Below, one piece after another: positions 10,775 through 22,475 of a stretch of 64,000 nt of DNA. Source of the DNA: Trileptium ribeirensis (Eukaryota; Nematoda; Enoplea; Enoplida; Thoracostomopsidae); the NCBI GenBank assembly GCA_030248225.1, contig JASANE010011810.1, positions 30,267 through 94,266 on the forward strand, read 5' to 3'. Under the pieces are notes generated by a model, which saw only the letters and a list, made by a program, of their open reading frames with translations, was not told the origin of the DNA and ran no database searches. Positions within the stretch are counted from its first letter, which is position 1. Every line of letters starts with the position of its first letter. A program made the position numbers and the translations under genes.

Positions 10775-11243
10775 CCCTCCAAGGACTGCGGGGGAGTCTG
10801 AGAGGCCCCTGGCCCTGTGTTTCATTAACAAAAGCTTACTGTTTAGAGCTAGATTGCTGCAATTCAGTGAGAATTCATAATTCACTCAGACGCTAATTCT
10901 GCTGCTTTTACAATTTTTGTCCCGTTCGACCCAGGGCCTCACAGACCCCCCCTCAGTGCTAGGAGTGTGCAGGAATTTAGCCTTCAAGTATGTAAATTTT
11001 TTCACCTTTTCCGGTCTGAGGGTGTGTCTGACAGGCCCCCGTGATCATATTGCACTGTATCATACTATTTTCAAGTCAGTAAGTAAAATATATAATGGTA
11101 CAAAACAGCGTAACTATCTTTTAATGTTGATAGCTAACCCAGAAATCCATAAAAGAAGCAATCATAGTTACTTTTCTAAAGGAGGCCTCCGAGACCCCCC
11201 GCCAGTTCTAAGAAGGTGTGTGAAAAGCCCAGTCCTTGGAGGG
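10775..11243. mobile_element. piggyBac-type MITE flanked by TTAA
   Basis: The left end is TTAA|CCCTCCAAGGACTG (TTAA at 10771-10774). The right end is CAGTCCTTGGAGGG|TTAA (TTAA at 11244-11247). The perfect 14-bp terminal inverted repeat beginning CCC next to a TTAA duplication is the signature of the piggyBac superfamily. The 469-bp interior has no transposase. It is studded with AGGCCCC / GGGGGTCTG words in both orientations (about 10790, 10930, 11020-11035, 11183-11200). These may be subterminal transposase-binding repeats. It is non-autonomous and would be mobilised in trans. Confidence 0.8.
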
Positions 11244-11247
11244 TTAA

Positions 11248-13481
11248 AGAAGCCAGCCATAACCCGGCAATGTGTGGCATAAACAATAGAAGTGCAAGAT
11301 TTTTGGGTCCTTGCGAATAGGAACTCGTTATGCAAAAAATTTTATCTATATTTTGATGCTTTTATTAAATTTATTTCCTCGTGATGAAAATTTGGTCAAA
11401 ATATGCTCGGAAAATCTTTAAAAAGTAATGGTCCCGCAGATTTAACACCGGCCATAGCTAAGATTATCATGTTGAGTAACCTTGAAAAATCCTGAGACAT
11501 TTTAGATTCACCTTTCAGATAGTTCCGCTATGGTGTGTTTGGGTAATTTCATTATGCCTACATGTCTTTTCTTAGGTTTGGGACTTTTGCTTGCCTCACA
11601 ATCGAAAACATAACAGATGTTGGCCACTGTCTGTATACGACAGGACTGTGGACAGGACTCTCAGGGACAATACATATGTGGATATTTGGCGGTTTGGTTA
11701 TGCGGGATGTCGTTATTGGACTCATTCGAAACAGAAAACGCGTTTTCGCAGTTGAGTACCCTGATTATAGATTAATTCTGTGCTAATCAACCAGCGTCTA
11801 TCAGATTCATTGATTTAACTAATCAAGAATCAGCGTGGCAGAAATCGCAGAACTGTGTCATTGTTTACGGTGACAATGTATTTTAAGAACATCAGTTTGT
11901 AGGCCAGAGAAAAAACAGTTCTTTTGGTTAAATATTTTTTCGTTTGGTTTATTGTTTTTGAGCCGTATGGCTTACCACCAAGATGAGCACAATCGAAGAT
12001 GACGTTGCTCGCTTGCACGTATGTTTGTTTATTCATTTGCTTATAGTATAGTCATATAAGGATCGAAACTTAGGCTAAAACGTTAGGCTTAGGTTTAGTG
12101 TATCACCAATGGCATAGCATACAGTGCAGTTATCCAGCTGGGGTTTACTTTGGCAGTATACGCTTAGATCATCTGGTGACAAATTTATAATATCCTCCGA
12201 GCACTAGGGAGTGTTTTTGGTTTGAGTCAAGATTTAAGCGTCAAACTGTTTATTATGGAAATAAACATTCGTTACACATGTTGGCGTGAAAATTCAGGAG
12301 GGCGGCATAATATCCTTTCATTTCGTTCTATCAACAATAATATTCTACTAATAAAATGAAAAATAATATTCTATTAATGAAACATAGTAGTCTATTTTCT
12401 CAATAACAAACTTCAACAGTCCACAAACTGGTTTCAAATCGAAAAAACGCACGCCTTTTTCTAAACAAAGTCTCTCCAATGTTTTTGATCTTCAACAATT
12501 GCGTACCTGATTTCGGTTGGTCTTTTGCACTAAAATCTTGACATAGAGTACGATTCCAAATTTTATAAAAATATTAATATGAATTCACCATATTTCACTC
12601 AATATGTTTCTCTGTAAATAGCCGTCGCTAATAAAATTCATTTTCCACTAGTAAGTTCGGGAACAAGTTTACTTCTTCCATAAGTGACAATAACAATAAA
12701 GTTTGTCCACTCTTTCTTGTCCATTGAAACCAACACTTTGTTACTAGATAAACATTGTCAACTTAATTTTACTACGCAGCCATAGCACTATCCCGCTCCA
12801 GGTTGAACTGATGGGGAATATTAGGTCGCCTGGAGCTATAATATGCGGAACGCTCTGGTGACAGATATGTTCATTAGCCATTGAGCTGTCTGGGAGCGAG
12901 CCAAGCTTGAAAACGGGTCAATAATATTGATCCGTGACCCGTAACTGAAGTCCATGTAGTTATGAATAACCGAAGATGAGGTATTCGTGTCGCCCCGAGA
13001 AACCCAGAAACGAACAGTGTCAAAATTAACCGTACTCGCCGAATTAAACTATTAACTAAATTGTTTCACCCCCTACTCTCAGAATCCATACTATTAATTC
13101 ATTAGCTTTTCAGTATTTTTAAATTTTTTTAGCAAAACGTAACTTTTTGGAAAAAGCACGAGATTGACTGTGTTTTACAAAATAGTGCCAAATAAATGTA
13201 TAAATGTTTTAAAACTTGTTAATCATTTGGTATTTCGTCTTATCCATCCGTATAGTTTCACTATATATGGTCTTGGTACAATTTAAATGTGGAAGCTAAT
13301 TTTAGTACCGTGTCGATGAAAACCAATCTATCTGAAGTTGGCAAAATGATTTCCCAGGACCACCCAAGAAAATGAGAGTCAGATAAACACTAAACAGAAA
13401 CTGCCCTTGTAATATTGTGAGAGTATTTTGCCTCACAATAACTTGTTTTGTATATAATTTTGAGCTAATTGCTTTGTACAG
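11248..13481. other. Intergenic or intronic sequence, nothing firm
   Basis: The stretch lies between the MITE and the first visible myosin exon. Several open frames (11,562-11,786; 11,830-12,036) lack family resemblance. I specifically looked for upstream myosin exons on the plus strand and upstream Ig exons on the minus strand and found none I could support. Confidence 0.5.
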
Positions 13482-13562
13482 GAAATGCAAAACAGGCTTG
13501 ACGAAGCTGAAGTGGCTGCGTTGAAAGGCGGCAAAAAGGTTATCCAGAAGTTGGAGCAACGG
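13482..13562 (+). CDS. Myosin heavy chain, tail exon
   Basis: An 81-bp exon (27 codons, phase 0 at both ends) with acceptor TTTGTACAG and donor CGG|GTAAGA. It encodes E-M-Q-N-R-L-D-E-A-E-V-A-A-L-K-G-G-K-K-V, the invariant L-D-E-A-E-x-x-A-L-K-G-G-K-K block of the distal coiled-coil rod of class II muscle myosins. Heptad hydrophobics continue without interruption into the next exon. The rod packs into thick filaments in muscle. No exon upstream of this one is visible in the window although the rod, neck and motor must lie 5'. The minus-strand Ig gene occupies the DNA to the left. Confidence 0.9.
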
Positions 13563-15663
13563 GTAAGATTTGTAGGAAGTTTTAAGTGATTTGAGCCGTA
13601 TTTTCTCTCTCATCTATCTAAACCTATAACCATGCGAATCTGACGTAGAAGCTACCAAAAGGACGTAGAAGCTGCCAGAAATAAATGTTGAGTTTTGAAC
13701 CAACGCAGACCTAATTGTCGACATCGAACAAATTTTCTTTATCTGCGAACAGCTACTTGGCAAACTGTTGAACAAATTTAAAAAGCTATAAAAAAATTAG
13801 ATCAGATATAGAACAACATTTAAACGTTTTTCCAACAAAACTGCAAAATTTCTCTAATGATTTTCAATCGCGAATACAAAGTATTTTAACCTCATGTTGT
13901 ATTACCGTGATATCCTACAAGCTTTCGGGCTTTATAATACAAACAAGGTTCAAAAGAAAATTAGCATCTTGGTAGCAGCGATATATACTGAAGAACCACA
14001 CGTTCATTAGCGGTGATGGCAATGAATGCATGTCAGTAACATAAGTCATATCACATATCACATAAAAGTATGCTACAAGCTATCATTATACTACAAACTA
14101 ATTGTAACACAGTTTAGTGCTCGTTTAGAGGTTTGTATACATGGTGGTGCAGCTTTCTGGTTCCAGACTCGTGTTGTCGTACTTCTGTGAACTCATGGTA
14201 ACCGTACCTACAAGTGTTTTTTTTGCACAGAAACAATGCTACCACCACTACTTGTTTAAATATCAGGGCGATGTTGTTTCGCTGTATAACAGCGATTATG
14301 CTTAACTATCGTAATGAGCAACATATCGTACCAATATTTTACTTGCATTTATATCATATAATCAATCCAGCATGTGCGTTATTGCGAAATGTGAAAACAT
14401 ATAAAGTATTTAGTTATCTGATAGATTGAAATATAACTTTGCTGTTAGGAAATGGATGAATTAGTTTATGAGTCTACTTTTAGTGCGTGCAACCGAGATC
14501 AAGTTAGTTTACAACATCCAAATCGATGTCTGCCCAAAAACCACGATTTTACTTTATGTACGTGGACATGATAAACGATAAAGCTACGCGCATGCGCTGT
14601 TGGCAGTCACTATTTAATGATTTACCACCGCAAATTACGGATAGCGTACATTTGAAAACACGATTCCAATCGCATTTTTATCTCAATTGTTTAATGAATT
14701 CATGGACTACAAACACATGTATGTTACTGAGCATGACATCTTATGAACGCTACCCCAACATACGGAGTCGGCAAATAGTTTACGTATATCACGGATCCTT
14801 TGTTCGCATTCGTTACTCTGCGAACCTGATGACAAAATGGTGGCCGTCAATTTTTACACAATTCAGGTTCTGATAATCAACAACGTGCACGCACCTAAAA
14901 GTGGACTCGCGCATAACGAAGTGAGGCATGCATGCAATAGTTATGGACAGATATGTCGACCCTGGCTGTATTTCTGAATCCAAACGTGCCGGTTGTTGTA
15001 GTACACATGTGCCCATATCTGTTCAAGATTTTGAATCAACTACGTACATTGTAATTATGTGTCCTAAACTAGATTGTGTTAGTGGACAGCGAAAATTTGA
15101 CTTCCCTTATTCATAGTGTATCCCTTAAAAATACTGTGACAGACATTTGTGTTTACGATTACTGTCGAGTTCAGAAGGTTACACTTTATCAAAAGATATG
15201 AGTTATTATAACGTTAGACCTGAATTTTAGTTTGAAGTTGAACATTTAAGAATGCTTGAAAGCCAAATAAATATATTGTTGATGACCACATTATAAATTG
15301 CAGTATATAACTTTATGCTTAATATACTATTTTCACATCGTTATGCGTTGCAGTTTACTGTTGTTAAGACATGATTTTTAATTATTGTGATTTCGCTTGC
15401 TAATATATAAGTTTATCAGTATTTAACGGTACAAATCGGTGTATCAAGCACTATTTTATCTTAGAAATTTTTTGTAAAAAACGTTTTAGTGTATGTGATC
15501 TTAAAAGTCAAATATCTAATGTGTCAGCTGCTAAACAAAATTAGACTAAACGCTATTGTGTTCCCATGGTAACTACGTAACTACTAGTCTCAATGGACAC
15601 AGAGATGTGTTTGCAAATATCTGTGCCTATCTGAGATACACTTTGTTTGAGTTGCTCTTTTAG
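13563..15663. other. Myosin intron
   Basis: A 2.1-kb intron with GT-AG ends. Open frames at 14,214-14,429 and 14,526-14,873 have no recognisable similarity and no splice or composition support; I treat them as chance. Confidence 0.6.
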
Positions 15664-15768
15664 GTTCGTGACCTAGAACACGACTTGGAATCCGAAAATC
15701 GCCGCTATCAAGATGCCGAGAAAAATGTTCGTAAAATGGATCGCCGTGTGAAGGAATTGGAATTTCAA
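15664..15768 (+). CDS. Myosin heavy chain, tail exon
   Basis: A 105-bp exon (35 codons, phase 0) with acceptor GCTCTTTTAG and donor CAA|GTAACA. It encodes V-R-D-L-E-H-D-L-E-S-E-N-R-R-Y-Q, then K-M-D-R-R-V-K-E-L-E-F-Q, matching the V-R-E-L-E-x-E-L ... R-R-x-K-E-L stretch that follows the L-K-G-G-K-K block in muscle myosins. K-M-D-R-R rather than K-S-E-R-R is the form I recall from molluscs and relatives. It is continuous in frame with the neighbouring exons. Confidence 0.9.
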
Positions 15769-16060
15769 GTAACAGACTATCAAAATCTTTGCATTGCATA
15801 TTACTTTAGCAGAACACAAAATAAACTAGCTGGAATATAGCAAGGCATTTATTGTCATATTTCTAATTTTCAAAAACGTTTATTGGAACTTTCCTAAAAT
15901 TCACCCAGCCTTTTACACTAACGCTTGGATCGATTTTGAAAAAGACATTCTTTATAGCTACGACTTAAGAGCTGACATTTATGGCCATATTGCAACCATT
16001 GTCCTTTGATCGATATACGCGCTCGTAAAAGTTTATGTAACTAGAACTGCTAATCAGGTT
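15769..16060. other. Myosin intron, first part
   Basis: No feature recognised before the tRNA-like fragment. Confidence 0.5.
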
Positions 16061-16062
16061 TA

Positions 16063-16135
16063 ATGAGTAGGCCAATGGTTAGAACAGAAACGCGTAAAGC
16101 CTAAGGTCGTGTGTTCGAATCCTACGTCTCCCGAC
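16063..16135 (+). mobile_element. tRNA-like SINE head fragment
   Basis: TAGGCCAATGGTTAGAAC (A-box-like, with the GGTTAGA typical of the D-loop) is followed by GTGTTCGAATCC (B box) about 35 bases on. This is the arrangement of a tRNA-derived RNA polymerase III promoter. The arms do not fold into a proper cloverleaf, so a SINE relic is more likely than a tRNA gene. Confidence 0.5.
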
Positions 16136-16971
16136 GTTTTCTGATATTACAAACAATCATGTTAGCTTAAAAATTAGATAAAAAGTGATCAGCAAGAGCC
16201 ATTTTTAGAATTATTTCTGCCGGTACAATATGTTGGATTTGATTTTGTTTCCAATAAATAAATATATGTATATGTGCCGTCGATATTACGCACTGAGTGA
16301 AGTCATGTTCATCTACTTATTGGACTGCAACAATCGATAAAAATTCAGTTTCTAAATTTCTTTTTTGAACAAATTGGGAACCAATGTCGAACAGTATTCG
16401 AGAGAACAAGCATTAATAAAACATTTAAAATACATTAATAATTCAGGTAAATACATAATGTATATATTTCAAGTAGCAATGTACAAAGATACATTGAGAG
16501 AACAGCACTTTATGCTTGACGAACGTAGTGCACATATGGTCATTAGAAATCTATAGGCCGATCCCGATGTCCGCGTGTAACCGAGATCCGGCAGTTGTCT
16601 CTGCGACGGTATAGCGATTACAGCAGTGACGATCAAGATGCCTGGCATAACTAATCTAGAATGCAATAGATATTGACACAATGCTTTAAAATTTGCAGTA
16701 ATGCACTTGAAGAAATGTACAAAGAAATATTACTACATATACGAGAATTATATATCGAAAGGAAAACGTATTGAAAATTTTCCATGTTATTAGGAAGCGG
16801 GTGCTCGTCTCTCGTTCCATTGCAGTGGCAGTCAAAGTTTCAAGCACAACTCGTGAGTTAGGTTTGTTCGTGGGAACTCTCTACTTAGCTTCATAGCAAA
16901 CTCGCTCTTACTTTACAAGTGGATATCTTGGAGCATTGTGCCTTTAGTAGCCTGCACAAGATGATTATGCT

Positions 16972-17035
16972 ACACGTGCGGTATCGAACGCACGACTAAA
17001 AAAATGGGAGACCTGCACAGATTACCACTGCGCCC
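16972..17035 (-). mobile_element. tRNA-like SINE head fragment, minus strand
   Basis: On the minus strand, GCTGGGCGCAGTGGTAATCT (A box) and GTGCGTTCGATACCGCACG (B box within a T-arm-like hairpin, GTGCG/CGCAC) are spaced as in a tRNA. The sequence after the B box does not form an acceptor stem. It is probably a SINE head next to the dispersed repeat that begins about 17.07 kb. Confidence 0.5.
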
Positions 17036-17074
17036 AGCGAACAATAATATATATGTCTATGCTTATATATTTGT

Positions 17075-18090
17075 ATGCATGATTGAGAACGTAGTGAAGC
17101 GTAGTGGAGATTGTGTGTTACAGGGGTGAACTCTTTTAAATTCCGTCTGTGTGTGTCATCGGCCATAACTCGGGAACGACTTAATCGATTTTCATGATAT
17201 TGTGCTCATTCGAACCGGCAGAGTCGATTTACCCTTTGAATCCCCGAGCGTTTTTTGCTGGTTCCAGGGTCAGGGGTCAAAATGTGGGGTTTTGTCCCAT
17301 TTTACCCCATTTTAGTACCCTTCACGGAAGCAAGGTCATTTTTATCTCAACTTTCAAATTTTTTGTCTTAATAGGTTTATTTTATAGTAAAATGATAAAT
17401 GCCGACGCCTATTTTTTTGTTTTTCAATTAAGGCTCCGGTTCTGGATTTATGGGATTTGAGGTACGGGGGTATGGCGCCCCAATGGATCCTCGACCCAAA
17501 ATTTGAAAATTTGTTATGGCGTCTTGGGCGGCTGATAAGTGTTACTTGGGGGTTTTCGGACATGGGAAATACTTTGCCGGTGCTGGCTTTGCTCTGTGAA
17601 TCATGGTTCCATGGGTACGGGGGAATGACGCTTCATGGTTCGGGGACAGAGGTCAAAATGTTGGTTTTTCACCCCATTTTAGTACTCTTCACGAAAATAA
17701 GGTTATATTTTTCTTAACTTTCGAATTTTTTCTCTGGATGGTTTTATTTCATAGTAAAATGATAAATGCTGATGCCTCTTTTTTGTTTTTCGATTAAGGC
17801 TCCGGTTCGGGAGTTGTTGGGTTTGATGTACCATCGCGGTTCCTGGACCCAAAACTCGAAAATTTGTTCTGACGTCCTGGGTGGCTGAAAAGTTTCACTT
17901 GGGGGTTTTTGGGCATGGGAAACTCAATGCCGGTGTTAGTTTTGTTCTAACTTGTGCTGCATTGTGTAATATTTACATATAATATATCGACGTATGCTGT
18001 CGATAGCTGATTGGCTGTGCATGCAAAAGGCGTAGGTGTACTTATGCTTCACTATGTTCTGCAATCTCGGTAGAGTTTACTAGTTTATAT
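17075..18090. repeat. Dispersed repeat, copy 2
   Basis: This is the reverse-complement relative of the repeat at 2862-3590 and is longer. Two tandem internal units start with GGTCAAAATGT at about 17,275 and 17,651 (spacing near 375). Each continues CCCCATTTTAGTACxCTTCACG, then TTTTATTTCATAGTAAAATGATAAATGC, GGCTCCGGTTC and GACCCAAAA. The right end CTCGGTAGAGTTTACTAG mirrors the left end of copy 1. The left part contains GGCCATAACTCGGGAACGAC, words also met in altered form at 62,340 (CCATAACTCCGGAACCG). Open frames inside are not genes. Confidence 0.7.
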
Positions 18091-18979
18091 TTTTAAATAT
18101 ATAATTTTATATTTATATTATGTTATGTATTTATATGTTGTGCACAACAAATGGCAATCCACGCCCTACAGCAGGTAAAATGCATACATATTACCACCAC
18201 AAAAAATAACTGTCCGCAAATCTATGACGCCAAAGCAGTGATATAAGATATAAACCGGCTTCCTACCTCGTTAAGTTTGGTCAACACGGCTGATGTACCA
18301 GACTTCGAGTAGTAAGTTTCAAAACATACACGAAGAAGGGAAAATTTCAAGATTTTAACAAAGATCCTTGGTTATATCAGCTGACAAAACTAGGATATTA
18401 CGAAAGTTTGAAAACACATTCGGGGGTCCTGTAGAATTTATATTCCGAATAATACTAAAACCATTTACAACTTATTCACCGAGTATATAGCACCGATAGT
18501 ACCGAACTGAAAATCAATGAACTTGAAAGTGGTACTATGGATTTATTACTCAAAAGCTGTCAGCGACAGAGCAATATCCATATTGTTTTGCCTCGAGCCA
18601 GAAATACATATGTATCATAGATCCGTCAGTTTAGAAATGAATAGATGTCCTCGGCAAGGGGGTGGGCTGGGCGTAACCAAAAATTTCCCCAGTTTCCCCC
18701 AATATTTGTTGATATGCAATTCCCTCATAATTTTCTACTTTTGTAATTTTGCTCACAATTGCTAAAATTTTCCGAATGCCTTAGGCGCGCGAGAGAGGTG
18801 CGGAACATCAGACGAGTGTAAATATGTCCAAGGTGTCCGCCTCTTTTGGGAGTGCGTAACCAACCAGCCCCCTATAGACACTTATGATATGTAGAAATTA
18901 TACCAGTCGCTGAATCTTTCATTCAATTAGGCAACTATGAAACAGTCAGGTCAAATATTCAATCAGAGAAAAATTTCAG
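18091..18979. other. Myosin intron, last part
   Basis: AT-rich DNA with a GC-rich patch at 18,650-18,690; no coding or element signature recognised. Confidence 0.5.
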
Positions 18980-19075
18980 GCAGATGAGACGAAGAAAGGT
19001 GATGAACGTATCAACGACGTCATCAACAAACTTCAAGCGAAACTGAAATCTTACAAAAAACAAGTGGAAGATGCG
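18980..19075 (+). CDS. Myosin heavy chain, tail exon
   Basis: A 96-bp exon (32 codons, phase 0) with acceptor AAAATTTCAG and donor GCG|GTAAGA. It encodes A-D-E-T-K-K-G-D-E-R-I-N-D-V-I-N-K-L-Q-A, then K-S-Y-K-K-Q-V-E-D-A. It corresponds to the E-D-x-K-N-x-x-R-x-Q-D-L-V-D-K-L-Q segment just before the E-E-A-E-x-x-A-x-x-N-L-x-K-x-R block. The family's usual Q-D-L-V-D is here N-D-V-I-N, a mild divergence. The following intron is 9.6 kb because a BEL/Pao element landed in it. Confidence 0.85.
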
Positions 19076-21111
19076 GTAAGATTGGGTTTACATTTGCTGG
19101 GATGTGTCGTACTTCTTACTAAACAAAAATCGTAGATATTCCAAATAGTGTATAGAGTGCGCGGCTACTTACGTTAGGGCCCTCTTCCTTAAGGCAGGAT
19201 GTTTGGTGTACCACACAGTCAAATAGACAAAGTTCAGAATAACTTTTACGAGGCTTTGAAAATGTTTCGTCATAATGATTTATAATTTTGCCTTGAAATG
19301 TTTGTAAGTTTGCTAAAATTTTTCGCTCGTTATCTTTGGCGCGGGGGTGGAGGTGCGCAGTCTTTGGGTGGGTGCGAAGCCTCAGAATAGGATGCGGAAC
19401 CCTTAGAAGATGCGAAGCCTCAGGAAAAGAGGACATGGAAAGCACGCGGAATATGGAGACAAGGCCGATATCCCGTTACATAGCTGAAAACCTATCTTTT
19501 TGTCACTCATTTAGCATTTTTTCATGTTGGGCCCCCCCTCAATTTGTACATCCTTGATCCGCCATTCATCCAATACCGGTTTACATTAGAGTGCTGGGAT
19601 TGTGTAATATCCTTTTGTTATACCCTCTCGCTCATACTACAAGAAGTTCAGGTACATCGATGTATTGCGAGTGAGGTCTATTTCCAAAAATACTTATAAT
19701 TGAATGTAATTTTACGCTAACTCAATTAATAATAAACATGATTTTTCCCACTTTATTAAAAACACGGTATATGTAGTTTTTGAGCTAAAAGAAATTGCAA
19801 TCAAAAGCAGTCTTGGCAATTTTCGCACAAACATACTTTTTCCAAGCAGCGCAGTTTAAAATTTAGTTTGCTGCTCAAGCAGCACTTTCACGCCTTATAA
19901 CTGCAATTGAACTAACAATTTTCCATTGCAATAGCGTTGCGTTTGGCTAGATTTCATTAATATTTAGATTTTAACTTACGTTATCGGCTCCCATAGTTTG
20001 CGAGGTTTGTTAAGCATCAGACTAACACCATTGAAATAAAACATTGGTTGGCACACGACACCTTATACAGATTCTTCTTATGGGTTGCTGGTATAAATAT
20101 ATTGTGACTGCTGAATGGCAAAGGTCAATAACTGTTCAATTTGTTAGAGATTATGTTAAATCAACCACCACGGTTGTACCACCCTGCACGATAATGGTCA
20201 ACTTTGAAGATACTGCGATAATTGTAATTGCATCCAACTCAACTCTGCGCATTTCGGCCACTTTTCAATTTTTTGCATTATTTGGGTTTCCAATGGCACC
20301 GAAAATTTTCGAAAAAAATTATTTCAATTAGTTTCCTGTTGTTTAAGAAGCATTTTGGGAAATATCCTATATTTAACATTGTTTAGTTTAACTATTACAA
20401 TTACACGATGTTTGCACCATGCTAGTGTACCGATAACGCAATTTCACTGCCGTATATCTATATATAAGCCATTTCTAAAGCATTAAATAAATACCCAAGC
20501 AAAATAATTATTTTTGTTGATTTCTTCTAACGGAATTTTAATGGGAGAAGCTAGCAGCCTGCAATTTGTGGCACTTGCTGCCCCATCTGGTATGAAATGT
20601 TAGCCCCTGGTTCCTGCATTATCGCAAAATTTCTTGCTTTGCCTTGTTTAATTTACCGCGTAGTTTGGATGCGTAGGGTGGGATGGCTTGCTAGACTACT
20701 CCGCCATGTTTGTGCTTGGAGCATTTGAACGGCATTCAATCTCGTATTAAAATAAAATTTTCGGGAAAACGCGAATGTGAAATTTGAATAAGCACTCCTT
20801 GCGCTTGCACTTTTGTCACGTTAGTTGATTACTTAAAATATTTTAACTTTATGTCCATTTGACTGGCCTAACAATCAAAGAAACATTACGCGACTTAATG
20901 GTTGCTATTGGTTAGGGTAAACAGATAGTTAATAAATGTATAGTTTCATATATCATTCGTGCCGCATCCATGACCTGATACGAAAGGTGAGTAAATCAGC
21001 GGAATCATTTCATTAGTTAAGAGCTATTGTGGGGGAGTGCATTAATAACTTTTTTGCTCTCAAGGAATAGAATTATACATTTACTGAAAAATTTTTTTTT
21101 AATTTTTCGGT
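19076..21111. other. Myosin intron upstream of the BEL/Pao insertion
   Basis: No coding signature. There is a GC-rich patch at 19,335-19,450 with GGTGCGAAGCCTCAG-like words repeated three times (about 19,367, 19,407 and 19,412). Otherwise AT-rich; open frames at 19,119-19,445 and 20,044-20,331 look like chance. Confidence 0.5.
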
Positions 21112-21116
21112 ACTAG

Positions 21117-21311
21117 TGTTATAATTTTCATTGAATTTGACTTGAAACTGATTTCAATATTGTTGTAGCAACACATAAGCTCAAAAGTTCAATAAACTTT
21201 AACATTGTGGCATAACAATCAATAACATCATTATTTCAAGCAAAATTTGAACGTCCATAGTTCAGTCTTCAAAACTAGCTACCAATGTTTTGCATACTCC
21301 ATTTGCCAACA
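21117..21311 (-). repeat. BEL/Pao 3' LTR
   Basis: 195 bp, matching the 5' LTR apart from scattered substitutions and a short deletion around GTGGCATAACA. The outer flank is ACTAG (21112-21116). The sequence just inside lacks a clean polypurine tract (CCTCGGCAG), which may reflect decay. Confidence 0.9.
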
Positions 21312-21333
21312 CTGCCGAGGCCAAAATGTACCG

Positions 21334-22475
21334 TTAGACCTTAATGTGACCATTGTGATCACGTTTAATTGTGAACCGCTTAGGAGACATATTATATTTA
21401 ACAAGTGCCAAATCAGGCAATAGTTCTACCCAAGTATCCCACAACTGTCGAAATCCAAAATGATTCAAATGAAACATGTCTCGATTGAACGACTGTGGTT
21501 CAATTGTCCATTGACCATAAACTCTGATACATCACGTCGAGACCAGTCGACACAGAGTACATTCGTTTTCTTCAATCGGTCATGAACCCAGTCCGAATGC
21601 TTGTAATATTGTGGAACTGTGGGAGTTGGAACGGCAGTGCTTAATAAAATTTGTGGCCCACTAGGCTGACATGATAAGAAATGCTCCAAGCCATCCCAAG
21701 AACGCCTTTGTTTGCGCTTTGAACGACGAGCACTGTTGACCCCACAATGAATAATTATATATATAGTCCAACCACCGGATTCTTTTGGTGGCAATAATTT
21801 CAACGACGTTGTGATACTCACTACCAGAGACCGAAAAATGCGTACCCCCTTGAATGAATTGGACTTCGGCACATTGACTATCGGCAATGAGCAACAATGT
21901 CCTGCGAAATTTTGGAAGAAATAGAGAGCTGGATGCCAGATGATGGGGCTCCCAATAACGGGAGCGAAATTCTGCTCATACCAACCGGTGCGAATATGAT
22001 CCTCACAACGACAATACAGGTTGTACCCTTTTGGTCCGGTATCGTAGCTACTTTCGACCTGAGATTCCTGAGCACCAGAACCCCATACCAAGTCAGTTGA
22101 ACATAGCACAAATTCTATATCGAAAGGACGAGGCAATGCTTTTAAAACAGACTCAAATGCACCTTGGAATGGACTTTGGGGCTGTTGCATTTGATCCAGC
22201 ATAATATCGATAACGATGTCGTAACAGTGGAAAATACACTCCGGATTAAGGGTTCCTTTGTTACGAACCAACTGGGTAATTTCACCAGGATGATTCGTGA
22301 GATGCTTGTTCACTAAAAGTCGAGAAGCAAGGTCGTGTTCTCCAGATTGTTCCAACATCACATACCATCGGATGGCATCGATTGAGCTGAATGAGCGACT
22401 ACGAAAGTATAGTGAACTTGGAAAAACATAGAGCCGATTTAGAGGGCGTTGAGACACAATGGTGAATTTACGCAT
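21334..22475 (-). pseudogene. Extra ORF of the BEL/Pao element, SGNH/GDSL-hydrolase-like
   Basis: A separate ORF starts at ATG 22475, about 185 bp after the integrase module. It runs open for 336 codons and ends, after one frame change near 21,490, at a stop at 21334-21336, only 22 bp before the 3' LTR. Three SGNH-hydrolase-like blocks occur in the right order. Block I is L-L-L-I-A-D-S-Q-C (about 21,900-21,870, in another frame, returning at a GGGGG run). Block III is I-I-I-H-C-G-V-N-S (about 21,760-21,732). Block V is D-M-F-H-L-N-H-F-G-F-R-Q-L-W (21,480-21,440, D-x-x-H). The family uses Ser, Asn and Asp-x-x-His to hydrolyse esters. Env-like ORFs sit here in some BEL/Pao elements; I see no signal peptide or transmembrane segment that would make this an envelope. 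Family call moderate; position and blocks are clear. Confidence 0.6.

Noticed and set aside
11830..12036. Upstream Ig exon (S-N-V-I-F-D-C-A-H-L-G before GTAAGC)
   Set aside because: A Cys in B-strand-like context next to a donor is suggestive, but there is no acceptor of quality and no following half-domain in phase.
14526..14873. 115-codon frame in a myosin intron
   Set aside because: No motif, no splice sites, and no recognisable family; length is within chance for this much intron.
21465..22475. Retroviral-type envelope protein
   Set aside because: No signal peptide, furin-like site, fusion peptide or transmembrane anchor seen; the blocks fit an SGNH hydrolase better.
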